From contig NC_039358.1 in NCBI RefSeq assembly GCF_003573695.1, forward strand, positions 95,492,881 to 95,556,880: a stretch of DNA of 64,000 nucleotides, written 5' to 3'. How positions within the stretch are numbered: the stretch's first letter is position 1; each line of letters starts with the position of its first letter. Position numbers and translations under genes: made by a program. Positions 10,722-21,623 of this stretch are shown here, in pieces. The stretch comes from Papaver somniferum. Lineage: Eukaryota; Streptophyta; Magnoliopsida; Ranunculales; Papaveraceae. A model generated the notes under the pieces. The model was not told the DNA's origin and searched no databases. It saw only the letters and a list, made by a program, of their open reading frames with translations.

Positions 10722-11897
10722 GCGACATCTAACAAAATAACAGATAATTAATATAAATCATAAAGCAATTAAATCTATGCAAAAAGTCAATAAAAGAATT
10801 AATTCATTTACCACAATCATGAAAAGTTGCTTCCTCCGTTGTCCCAGTGATGGGGTCTAGCTCCGCATGGTGAAAACACACTCAAAGGAATTTTTCATTG
10901 CTCAAAAAGGTGTTTACAAGGAGAAAATGGAGAAATAATTCAAAATCGGGTTTGTAACAATTATATTTGTTACAAACCAGAGAACGATACAGAGGATGTG
11001 TCACTGTTACTGTTTCTCTAAGACTGTCTCCTGAACTACGACCCTCGGCTGTGGGTCGTTACCACTGTAGCATAAACGACTGTCCTTAGGCGTCCAATGA
11101 GTGTGGGTCGATGTTCTTCGTTTTCTTCACAGCAGCAGAAATGGTGGTTTCCTGCCACTTGATTATCTCGACTTTCTGATGCTCTGCAACTCTCCCAAAC
11201 TCTTCATCCTTCCCTTTATGAAACACCAACACCCTTTATATAGCCAGTAGCACCAAGAAATATCGCTATAACTCAAGATAATTCTCTCTTAACTCGGCCT
11301 TGATGAAAAATATTTTGGGAATATTTTCTTCCCTGATTTAGCTTCTCACGCTGTTTCCCCACGCCAAAATACTCTCAACGCATCCAGTCATTGTCCAGAA
11401 GTGTTCCAACATGCAACAGCCACGTGAAAATCTCTTGGTCACTCAATCAGGACTCGGAATGGAAAACAAACCCGTGATGCTCTGATTTCATATCTTGGGT
11501 TATCTAGCCAAATTTGATCGAAAAAAACACCCATACCAGCTTTGTTATGACAAATCACATCTACCCACGAAGTTTCAGGGATTGAATCTCACCAAATCAC
11601 GTCCAAACATCCGATTGAAAATCTGCCAGTTCTCTTCACCATTTTCCCGCCAAAAAAAAATTTTGAATTTGTTAAAGAAGGTCACCCCTTATCTAGTGGT
11701 CGCCGCTTATCCCTTGCAAGAGTCCGAATAACATATGTCCTCTGGGGTGCCTTTAACAACTTTTTGAGCCGAATTTTCCATCAATATTTATTTCCAAAAA
11801 ATACCTACAAACACACAAAACACCATAATAAGGACGAAAACAAGTACTAACAATAGGAAACATTGAGGAAAAATTAGACATATAAATGCGTCTATCA
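10709..11897 (-). repeat. Ath-1 3' LTR (left end truncated)
   Basis: It matches 16149-17234 nearly base for base and ends GCGTCTATCA, directly before the polypurine tract. The first ~281 bp present in the other copy (15868-16148) are absent, and the left junction falls within copia RNase H. A minus-strand TATA box (TATATAAAG) is at 11234-11242. Confidence 0.8.
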
Positions 11898-13196
11898 AAT
11901 ACCCCCAAACTTATTATTTGCTAGTCCTCGAGCAAAACTAAAAAAAATAAATAAAACCGAGTTAATCTCGGGAGGGTTTACCAGAGGTGTACCCACAAAA
12001 CCATTACTCCAGACCCTAGATATCTACGCAGAACCTTGGAAGGCACTAAAGAATCTCCTTGGTTGGCATACAATCACTGACTACAGGAGGAAGTACCCTG
12101 ATGCGAAATTCCAATTGTTGTACACGAGTTTGCACTCAAGCATACTAAAATTCATATAAAGTGACAGAGCTCTACTCATATAGTTTTTGGACATCATAAC
12201 CGGAGTCAACCAATCACATGGAAAGATTAAGAAGATGGATAAAGAAAAAGATGGTTTAAAGTGAACGGTGTTTCCCATATCTGTCTGAAGGCCTCTGCCA
12301 AGATGAAACTATCCTAATGGACTGAGATACCGGTCAGACTAATATAAACACAACTAGCATATACAAGGGAACCAGCGGTCGATAATCCTAATTCTAGGTC
12401 AACACAACTGGCATATACAAGGGAACCAGCGGTCGACTTTATTGAATTTATTCCGGTTGGTCTGATGGTCCGGTCTCAATAATCAACTTTTTTTTTTTTT
12501 TTTGGTATCTCAATCACCCTATTTCACCCTAGCAAAGGTACCAACTTGAATCGTGTGCCCCACCAAATCACTTAAAAAGTAAAAACAGAAGGATTAGGAT
12601 TCAACGAGATATGGCGAAACTACCATGTTTTTTTTAATTCTAACACCTGAGCTCTGTGCTTTTATGAATAGACTCTTTAGATGTTTCCATCTAATGAGAT
12701 TGGTTCCTCAACTCCTACAACCAAGATGTTTCCATCCACTTAGATAGGTTAGTGTTATCCTTAATAGGCATAAATTTCTAGGCTCTGGAGTTTATTTATA
12801 CTGCAACTAAAAAGTTTCTCCCATACCCCCAAACTTAAATCTAACATTGTCCTCAATGTTCTAAAGATAAAATTAAAAGCATGAACAAGGAGAAACTGTT
12901 GCCACTTGAAACAAAAGAGTCAAGGAAAGATATTACCGTTTTGCATGAGCATGGGTTACCTCCCAAGAAGTGCTAAGTTTAAAGTCTTCAGCCAGACATT
13001 GGAAGAATTAGTCACCTCGTAGAACCATATAGCAGTAGCCGAAATAATTGTGGGTCATATGGATCAAAAAGTGTTACCTACAAGAAGAGGAAACTGCAAC
13101 AGACCAAGAAGATACTGAACATACCCTTGCTTAAGACAACTACATCTAGTTGTGGTTCAGGTTCAGGCTCTATAAAAGGGTCTAAATAAAAAGCTT
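11898..13196 (-). other. Ath-1 3' internal region with polypurine tracts
   Basis: It starts with the reverse of AAGTTTGGGGGTATT (11898-11912). A second tract, AAGTTTGGGGGTATGG, is at about 12821-12836, next to a CATTGAGGACAATGTT motif common after the coding region of Athila/Tat elements. A 35-base segment is repeated at 12348-12382 and 12402-12436, and a T18 tract is near 12487-12504. No gene is seen. Confidence 0.6.
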
Positions 13197-14798
13197 TCAT
13201 CGGTTGGATTTCCTCAAAGGAATTCTGAAGATCAGACTGAAGAGTCTGGAAGTACTCCAGTAAGAACTTAGAAGCGCATAATAAAAACCTGAATAACTGG
13301 GATCCTCTAAGTCAATCATATTTGACTCACACAGCTGATCACAATGAAAGAGGTGGTCTTCCTTAAGAAAATGTGTCGACCCTAATATCCTAAAGTAATT
13401 AGGTTTAGTCTCAAAACTTAATAACCGACACATCTGAAAATCATATGTTCCCACAATTGGTTGAAAAGTTTTTGGTGGGAAAACAAAATCAATCTTGGTA
13501 TCATAGCATGGGTTAACCACATCAACCAGAGGATGGGTTTCTAACAACTGAGCTTCTCTATGGACATCATTAGGTTCGGGAAAATGTGTATGAAGATAAT
13601 CTTATAAGATGGTTGAGGCACAGTCAAGTCCTACAGGAGGGAACTTTCTAAGAGTTAAAGAACACTGAGAATGATAATCACCCCCAAACTTAGAGTTTTC
13701 TGTTTCTCTATAAAGACTAGTCACAACTTCCCTAATTTCTAGGTCATCATATTCCTGGAAATGGTCAATTGATTCTTCCAAGTTGGGTTCATCCTCACTC
13801 ATTTCTACGAGTTTATCATCTTCTAAGACTAGTGTTTCTAAATCGCTAGATTCTAAAACAGTATTCTCAGGGTAAACTCTTTCCTCTAAACCATCATCAC
13901 AATCATATAAAGGATTATCAGCGGAATTTTCTAGTAAAGGCTCATTAACTAAGGTGTTAATCATAATAACTTCCTCTGATTCACTGATAGGCACATCAAA
14001 TAATGGATTATCTAACACACTGCAGGCTAAAGGATCATGAACTGCATCGTCTAAAACGGTGGTATCTCTAGTCAAATCCTCATCCTTTTGAATAGGTGAA
14101 TAATTATTAAAATGTTTTGGATTTGAACTAGAAACAACATTATCATTATAAAGCTCAATTGGAGTAACAAATTCCTGATCACTACGCCTACATATTTCAT
14201 GTTCTTCATCAATACTATCCTCATCATAGTCATCATTATTATAACATGAAAATAATCGAACCTCATCTAAACAAGTAGTGCTACCAATTCTATTCTCTTT
14301 ATCTTGATTATGTAAATAACTGTCTTCATTCTCAAGGGTATTATTGGATACACTATATTGGCAATTCAAGTAATTTCGAGCAATTCTTTCGTTCGTCTCA
14401 GCTATCCGCTTGAGGTGGTCTTCTAAAGAAGGTTCACTCATTATTGTAGTTCTTTCGTCTATAATTATACTATTCATCTCAGCTAACTTACGAGTCGACT
14501 CAGCTAACTCCCTGAGGGACTCTTCTAAAGGAGGAATAGGAACAAAGGGATCATAAAAAGGACTACTTTTCAATAGTTTGATTGTATCCTCTAGAGACGA
14601 AGAACTAGTACTATAATCTTGTTGCTCATAAGACTGATGCACGTGTGGATAATAATTGGTCTCACCAGGGTATGACCCATATCCTTCCAAAGGTTGGCGT
14701 TCCCAACCACTATTCACACTATGGTACGAGTAATGTCCATATTGTTCAGTTGGATAATCATATTCATTGTGATGGATATTATAATACCAGTTTGACAT
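13197..14798 (-). pseudogene. Ath-1 gag-position ORF, one in-frame stop
   Basis: The minus-strand frame from ATG at 14798 runs 398 codons to TAA at 13602-13604, then continues in the same frame to 13197, about 534 codons in all. The N-terminus is rich in Tyr, His and Asn (MSNWYYNIHHNEYDY). A short helical region with ESLRELAESTRKLAEMN and a related LKRIAETNERIARN stretch follows, then a very acidic Ser/Asp/Glu tract. The part after the stop is conserved-looking (FVFPPKTFQPIVGTYDF). No protease, RT or zinc knuckle is visible. Its place between primer site and 3' region suggests a Gag-like or accessory protein of a non-autonomous element. I do not recognise a characterised family. Confidence 0.6.
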
Positions 14799-15867
14799 CC
14801 TAACTGCAAGGGAATTCTACACAAGCACAAACAAGGATGACTCGACCACAAAAAACCTATTTTATCTAGCAAACAAAAAGAATGATGGGTCCCTTAGATT
14901 GTTTCTAGACCAGCTTCTAATCCTTCGAAAGGGAATTCGTTACAATTTGAGCAAACCCCTCTGGAATCAATCCGAGTAAAAGTAAGTTGAATTGAGGCGA
15001 GGGAAGCTCAGTGGAGCTTTGATACCCAAGGCCTCACCGGAATTACAAGGCGGCGCAGTCACGCATTCAACTCACAGAAACCATCATGAACTTTGAAATA
15101 TGCTTAAAAGAGTAACCAATATTTTTCGAATGACTTTCCTATTAAGCTCGTTACTCTACCGGTCTCGTTCTAGTCAGTATTTTAAGCTTAGGTTCGCGTA
15201 GGTTACGTTTCCTAAGGCGGGCAAGAAGGAAACGGTGATGAAATCCGAGTCCTTATCTTGATTTGGCCAGGCCTTGCCCTTTACTAGAAAAGTAAAGCAG
15301 CCGTATTCGATTCCTCAACATATATGCATACAAAATCATCCAGTAAACCCGCTGACAGGGGATTCGCGGGTGCTTAGAATTCTTACCTCCCATTCCAGAG
15401 GGGGGATGAACCGTTGAAGTCGACTCGGGCCACAACTCCTATGTCATGTACGAACCCGAGGGGACGAGGCGATATCGTAATCGCCGTCCTTCCCTGTGCA
15501 GTTTATATTTGAAACTACCCTTCCGTAGGGTTTAAAAAAAAATTAATGTCCAATGTCCAAAAAAAAGGTCCAAAAAGAAAAGAAAAAAAAGTCCAAAAAA
15601 AAAAATTACAAAAATAAAAACCTTAATTACAGTTTCTAAAAAAAATAAAATAAAATTATTTACAAAATCATCTTCTTCACTCCCTTTGGATTTCTCTTTT
15701 CTTTCCTTTTTGGGCTTTGCCTTTCTTTTCATCACTTTCTCCCCTTTTCTTTAGCTTAGATCCAAATCTGAAAGCAAACAAAAATACCAAAACACGTAAA
15801 AAAGAACAAATAAAATAAAACCTAAAAACAAATCTATAAACAAATCCGCGTCGGCGGCGCCAAAAAT
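14799..15867 (-). other. Ath-1 leader and primer binding site
   Basis: The leader lies between the 5' LTR and the ORF. Minus-strand TTTTTGGCGCCGCCGACGCGG at about 15846-15866 fits a gypsy primer site directly after the LTR. A low-complexity purine/pyrimidine zone fills 15530-15760; ORFs there are compositional. No other gene is seen. Confidence 0.6.
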
Positions 15868-17234
15868 TGATCGTATTTTTCAATGATGTTGTCGTAAGAT
15901 GATTCGTTTACTCAGACTTGTTGAGAATTTGTTTTAAGACTTAATAACGAAAATAAGGAAAAATATAAATACACAATTTGTCACAAGATGAAGAGACGCT
16001 GAGACGCGGGATTCCACTACTTTTCATATTGTTATGGTTCAGCCATTAACTCTAGACAATATATCTCAAACAAAAGAAGTTGTGACTCTAGTTCTTTGAC
16101 AAAAATAGATTTCGTAAAATATTAATTGTAAGTTAAAGGCATGACGCATCTAAAGTATTTAGAACTAAGCATGCGGCATCTAACAAAATAACAAATAATT
16201 AATAGAAATCATAAAGCAATTAAATCTATGCAAAAAGTCAATAAAAGAATTAATTCATTTACCATAATCATGAAAAGTTGCTTCCTCCGTTTTCCCAGTG
16301 ATGGGGTCTAGCTCCGCATGGTGAAAACACACTCAAAGGAATTTTTCATTGCTCAAAAAGGTGTTTACAAGGAGAAAATGGAGAAATAATTCAAAATCGG
16401 GTTTGTAACAATTATATTTGTTACAAACCAGAGAATGATACAGAGGATGTGTCACTGTTACTGTGGCTCTAAGACTGTCTCCTGAACTACGACCCTCGGT
16501 TGTGGGTCGTTACCACTGTAGCATAAACGACTGTCCTTAGGCGTCCAATGAGTGTGGGTCGATGTTCTTCGTTTTCTTCACAGCAGCAGAAATGGTGGTT
16601 TCCTGCCACTTGATTATCTCGACTTTCTGATGCTCTGCAACTCTCCCAAACTCTTCATCCTTCCCTTTATGAAACACCAACACCCTTTATATAGCCAGTA
16701 GCACCAAGAAATATCGCTATAACTCAAGATAATTCTCTCTTAACTCGGCCTTGATGAAAAATATTTTGGGAATATTTTCTTCCCTGATTTAGCTTCTCAC
16801 GTTGTTTCCCCACGCCAAATTACTCTCAACGCATCCAGTCATTGTCCAGAAGTGTTCCAACATGCAACAACCACGTGAAAATCTCTTGGTCACTCAATCA
16901 GGACTCGGAATGGAAAACCAACCCGTGATGCTCTGATTTCATATCTTGGGTTATCTAGCCAAATTTGATCGAAAAAACACCCATACCAGCTTTGTTATGA
17001 CAAATCACATCTACCCATGAAGTTTCAGGGATTGAATCTCACCAAATCACGTCCAAACATCCGATTGAAAATCTGCCAGTTCTCTTCACCATTTTCCCGC
17101 CAATTTTTTTTTTTTGAATTTGTTAAAGAAGGTCACCCCTTATTCAATGGTCGCCTCTTATCCGTTGCTGGAGTCCGAATAACATATGTCCTCCGGGGTG
17201 CCTTTAACAACTTTTTGAGCCGAATTTTCCATCT
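15868..17234 (-). repeat. Ath-1 5' LTR (right end truncated)
   Basis: It starts TGATCG next to the primer site and is nearly identical to 10709-11783 from 16149 on. It stops at TTTTCCATC, where Cop-1 LTR sequence begins, so the last ~113 bp are lost. A minus-strand TATA box is at 16685-16693. Confidence 0.8.
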
Positions 17235-19482
17235 ACATAAATCAACAACCCAAGGTTGGACATTTTAATTGATTGATCTTAACGCATAACCTGTGATATT
17301 TCAATTATATAACAAAATATAATTCGGAAAAGAAATAACACAGACACCAGAATTTTGTTAACGAGGAAAACGAAAATGCAAAAAAAACCCGGGACCTAGT
17401 CCAGATTGAACACCACACTGTATTAAGCCGCTACAGACACTAGCCTACTACCAATTAACTTCAGACTGGACTGTAGTTGAACCCTAATCAATCTCACACT
17501 GATTCAAGGTACAGTTGCGCTCCTTACGTCTCTGATCCCAGCAGGATACTATGCACTTGATTCCCTTAACTTATGTCACCCACAACCAAGAGTTGGTACG
17601 ACCCAAAGTTGAATACTTGAAAGACAAATCTGTCTCGCACAAATAAATTTGTCTCTCACAGAAATACCCAAGAGTTTTTGTTCCGTCTTTTGATAAATCA
17701 AGGTGAACATGAACCAATTGATAACCCGGACTTACATTCCCGAATAACAACCTATAATTATCAATCACCTCACAATAAACTTAATTGACTAGCGAAACAA
17801 GTTATTGTGGAATCACAAACGATGAGACGAAGTTTGTTTGTGATTACTTTTCTATTTACATATCGGAGATATAAAATCTCGAGCCAATTATTTCAATTGC
17901 ACTCAACACGATAGAAACAACAAGATCATATCACGCAACTGCAAAGATAATAATTGGGTCTGGCTTCACAATCCCAATGAAGTCTTCAAGTCGTTAACCC
18001 ACAGGGTCTCGAGAAGAAACCTAAGGTTAAAAGAGAATTGACTCTAGTTATGCAACTAGTAACACACAAGAGGTATGGGTATTAGGTTTCCCAGTTCCTA
18101 GAGTTCTCTTTTCTATAGTTTTCAAATCAGGGTTTGCAATCCAAGTTACCTTGGTAACAAAGCATTCAATATTCACCGTTATATAAAAAACCTGATTCAA
18201 CCAAGCTAATATCTTTCAACCGTTGGATCGAACATAGCTTGTTACACACAAATGAAATGTACCCTCATTTAGGTTTATGTAACCGTACCTAAACGTGTAC
18301 ACCATGTTGGTTCACAAATATTTAACCAAGGTTATCCATATGATTACTCTCATATCAACATTATTCATCTTAACCATAACTAGTTCAAATAAAACTAGTT
18401 AAAGAGTTGTTCAATTGCATAGAAAACACAATCGAAACCAAATCGGGTTGATTAACTTGAATCAATCATGAACATTATAGCCACGGTTTGCAAAGATTGC
18501 ATTCCTTATGATTTAAATGTTTAAGTTCATGAACTGACCGATTTGACAAAGTAACCAGCTTAAGTATGCGTACGGGTATGCGTACTTAAGCAACCGGATT
18601 TTGAGTTTGTTAAGTTTCCAAACTCAACAGAAATTTTCGGTTCGAAAACTTTCGCCAGTATGCGTACGTGTACGCATACTTAAGGTGACTAGTTTAGGAG
18701 TTTGTAATTCCCAAACTCAACAGATATTTTCGGTTCCAAAACTTTCTCCAGTATGCGTACGGATACGCATACTTATCTTGTCTCCTTCACCAATTTCGTA
18801 TACACAAATATGCATACTCTTGGTTCCCGGTTTATGGATTTATACACTAATATGCGAACACACTATATATGCTTATATCCAAAGATGGTTAAATCATCAA
18901 CTCTTTATTTCAATCATTGAAACATTCTTCTATAATGACAATAGACGTTTTCACACACTATTAACATCAAAGCAATTTTCAAGATATTGAAATAATCATT
19001 ATCGAAACATTCCAAGCCTACATCAAATGATTTTATCACACAAACCATGTAAAACGTTACTCGACAATTTTCTCATGATATAAGATGAACTTGGTCGAAG
19101 CGAAAGCTTATCAACACATATTTCGAGAAATATGTAAGCGAGATATACTCAGCTCGAAATCTCAAATGTGTATAGAGAAAACTATATCGGAACACGATCT
19201 GTGCCTCAATATAGGATATAGTAGAAATAGACTTTCCAAGTGATAGATGAGTTCAAGTCTCCACATACCTTTTGTCGAAGAAGTTTCACAAGCTCCCGTT
19301 AGTAGTTCTTCGTGTTCAAGAGATGAACGCCGAGAGATCTAAGCTCAACTACACTATCTATATCCTAGTTCGAGACATCTATAAATAGGCTAGAAATCAA
19401 GACTTATCGTTTTGATCACTAACATTGACAAACACGCTTGATATAGTAATGCATGCGAGTTCGACCGAGCAATGCTCTAACA
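17235..19482 (-). repeat. Cop-1 5' LTR (left-truncated, 2248 bp)
   Basis: It aligns with 7242-9520 of the 3' LTR from AAATCAACAACCCAAGGTTGG to TGCTCTAACA. The first ~240 bp and the primer site were lost at the Ath-1 junction. It carries the palindromic array at about 18560-18772. The right end is intact, followed by the GAAAT duplication. Confidence 0.88.
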
Positions 19483-19829
19483 GAAATTTCATCAAATCCA
19501 GAGTAAACTCCATCGATCCTCTCCGGAATGTGTAATAAGGTCCTTGACTTTAAGTTGTTTGGTATCTGGACTGCTGAGTCGCATTAAAACGTTTTTTAAA
19601 CTACTGGGAATTGGATGGAAAAAAAATTGTATTTATTCTGACTCTTTAGCTCATAGGCCTATTCTTGCCCTTCTGATTGCGATGATGATATACTTGGAAT
19701 GTTGGTATAGGAAAAATCTTCCGGAGCCGTTGAGTGAAGCAGACGAGCTAAGAGGTGTTCCGTTGCCGACGTGCTGCTATCAAGCCTTCAAGGACTTCGT
19801 TCCAAGCGACATCCTTTGAACCGTCTTCT
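19483..19829. other. GypB internal remnant, no recognised gene
   Basis: About 350 bases lie between Cop-1 and the decayed protease region. A plus-strand 91-codon ORF (19544-19819) crosses it but matches no family I know and overlaps decayed element sequence. RT, integrase and PMD sequence expected in this part of a gypsy element are missing, so a large deletion must lie here or at the Cop-1 site. Confidence 0.4.
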
Positions 19830-21623
19830 GAATCTTGGATGGTTGTATGGAATGTGATGCGCCCCAGTTACACTTCATATTCGATGGCATGGCCAGATAT
19901 GTGAAAATATCTCTGCGACGTACTTTTGGAGTCTTTGATGCACGTGCACGTCTTCATGTTAAGAAATTCCTGCGGCTCGTAAAGCTTTGACAGTGATGAT
20001 GCTGATATCAGAAATAACCTAGTTGAGAGACGCGAAGGAATCCTGTGCTGGCAGTCCCTAGGACCATATCATAATTTGGATATTCTTTAACTATATGAAA
20101 TTTGGCGTGTGTTAGAGCATCTCCCACCTTGATTTCGAGATTAATGTACCCGTAAGCGTTTTTGGGTTCTCCTTCTGAGTTTTTGATAACGGTTGGGCGG
20201 TGAACAACTTCCTACTTTGAAATCCTTGCATCTCTCAGAGTCTTGACGGTGACAATGTTGAAGTCAGAGGCCGCGTCAATCAGTGTGTTGTAAAACTCGG
20301 CATCTTTCAGGTGAGCAGTGGTTAGGAGTCCCCAGTTGCATCTATTAGTCGTACTTTCCAGAAGAGGTTGGGGTTTGGGAGCAGCTTCTCTGGCTGGAAA
20401 CAGCCGCTTTCCTAATGCGACGCGGTTGAGGGATGCAAATATGTCTTGACGCCGCGCCTTGGAGAAGTACAGAATCTCACATAAGTGTTACATCATAGAC
20501 TGTATGGTTTTGTGGACGGAGTCCCCAGAAATCATACAGCTCCTGACAGGAAGATGACCTCTGTGAACTCCATCAGTGCCTAATTGAAGTTCTCCTGCAT
20601 CCACCTTCTCTTTGAAAATGCGCTTAAATTTGTTGCATTTACTGGTTGGGTGATTGACGAACCTATGGTAACGGCAATATTTGGGATCTGTCGTTTCTTT
20701 TTCAGTCGGTGGACGTCTGAGAGGAGGTAGTTTGATGGCATCATCTTGAATCCATGCTTCCAGGAGTTCGATTACCTCTTCAATCGGAAAAGGGAAGTTT
20801 AGAGCAGCCTCTCCAGTTTCATGTTGTTGTGCAACGTCTTAGTCGCAGCCTTCCAGGGTTGAGTTGTCTGCTACGCTGGTGCCGCACGCTTGGGTTGTTG
20901 TTCTGCAGCTGGAGCTTTTTTCTTTCCTCCTTCACTCACCGCTCTTACAAAGGGTTGAGTGTTGTATTGTTTGTTGATGAGACGTATGTTCCCTCCAGTC
21001 TCACGTGCATCTTCATTCCTGGAAGGCCTAGTTCTTTCTAGCAAGGTTGGTGTTTTTGTAGCCGACCGCTTAGCAGCTTCATGAAGTTCAGAGAATGTCT
21101 AAAAGCGCAGGTTCTCCAGTAAAGCGCGGTAGACGGGTACCATGTCATTAATGCACAACTCAACCAATTGATGTTCAGTCATATTTGGATCATGACAATC
21201 TAGCGCTTGAATTCTGAATCTCTTGACATATCATTTGAATGTTCATTGTTTCCCTGAAACATTCTCCCCAAGTCTGATAAAGTGATTTGCTCAGACACAA
21301 AGAAATATTTATTGTAGAAAGCGGTAACCATCTCACACCAATTGGCTATGTTGTTTGGTGCAATATTGTTGTACCAGGTATAAGCTCTTCCAGTGAATGA
21401 TTTTAAAAATTCTTTCAGGCGGAGGATTGTTTATATTCATGTTCCCATAGTGATTCTAAAAAACGAGAGATGTATTCACGAGCGTTACCAGTACCGTCAT
21501 AAAGGGAGAACTAGGAAGAAGAATATCCTCTTGGAAGAGGAACTCTTTGCACATCAGGAGGATAAGGACGTTGGTGCAGATGAATGGTATCTGGATTTTC
21601 CTTGCCTCGATTCTGGAGAAGTC
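19830..21623 (-). pseudogene. GypB gag (C-terminal part) and protease remnants
   Basis: The minus strand continues the gag begun at 61463. Visible landmarks are LYDGTGNAREYISRF, a GRAYTWYNNIAP tract and FFVSEQITLSDLG. A zinc-knuckle-like segment YCRYHRFVNHPTSKC lies near 20690, and an aspartic-protease-like segment with DAASDFNIVT and VKTLRDA near 20240-20280. The YDMVLG tract follows at about 20070. A second protease-like patch (IITVKALRAAG) is near 20000. Stops and frameshifts occur throughout, e.g. in the gag just after PLPRGYSS. No RT follows. The clean reading across the Lard-2 target site identifies this as the second half of the same gag. Confidence 0.85.

Larger units (their letters stand above)
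10709..17234 (-). mobile_element. Ath-1, non-autonomous gypsy-like LTR element
   Basis: Two direct repeats (10709-11897 and 15868-17234) flank an internal region with a TGGCGCCGCCGACG primer site near the upper repeat and AAGTTTGGGGGTATT as polypurine tract beside the lower one. These features are typical of Tat/Athila-type gypsy elements. The interior has one gag-like reading frame and no pol, so it resembles a LARD. Outer ends of both LTRs are missing (about 281 bp on the left, 113 bp on the right), so no TSD can be seen. It lies within Cop-1. Confidence 0.75.
6999..19482 (-). mobile_element. Cop-1, Ty1/copia retrotransposon (nested, deleted)
   Basis: Termini are TGAAAATGCGGGG on the left and GCTCTAACA on the right, i.e. 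on the minus strand an LTR beginning TGTTAGAGC. A 5 bp duplication GAAAT flanks it (6994-6998 and 19483-19487). It retains a full 3' LTR, a polypurine tract, 3' untranslated sequence, the RNase H end of pol and a truncated 5' LTR. Gag, protease, integrase and RT are gone; Ath-1 occupies that place. The host sequence is GypB. Confidence 0.85.

Noticed and set aside
15530..15883. Minus-strand ORFs rich in Lys and Phe
   Set aside because: They come from A/T-rich low-complexity leader sequence of Ath-1 and have no domain signature.
10709..17234. Simple segmental duplication of a 1.1 kb block
   Set aside because: Primer site and polypurine tract sit exactly at the inner edges of the two repeats, which identifies them as LTRs.
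19544..19819. 91-codon plus-strand ORF as a host gene
   Set aside because: It is inside the GypB remnant between an LTR edge and decayed protease; no known domain, no support beyond length.
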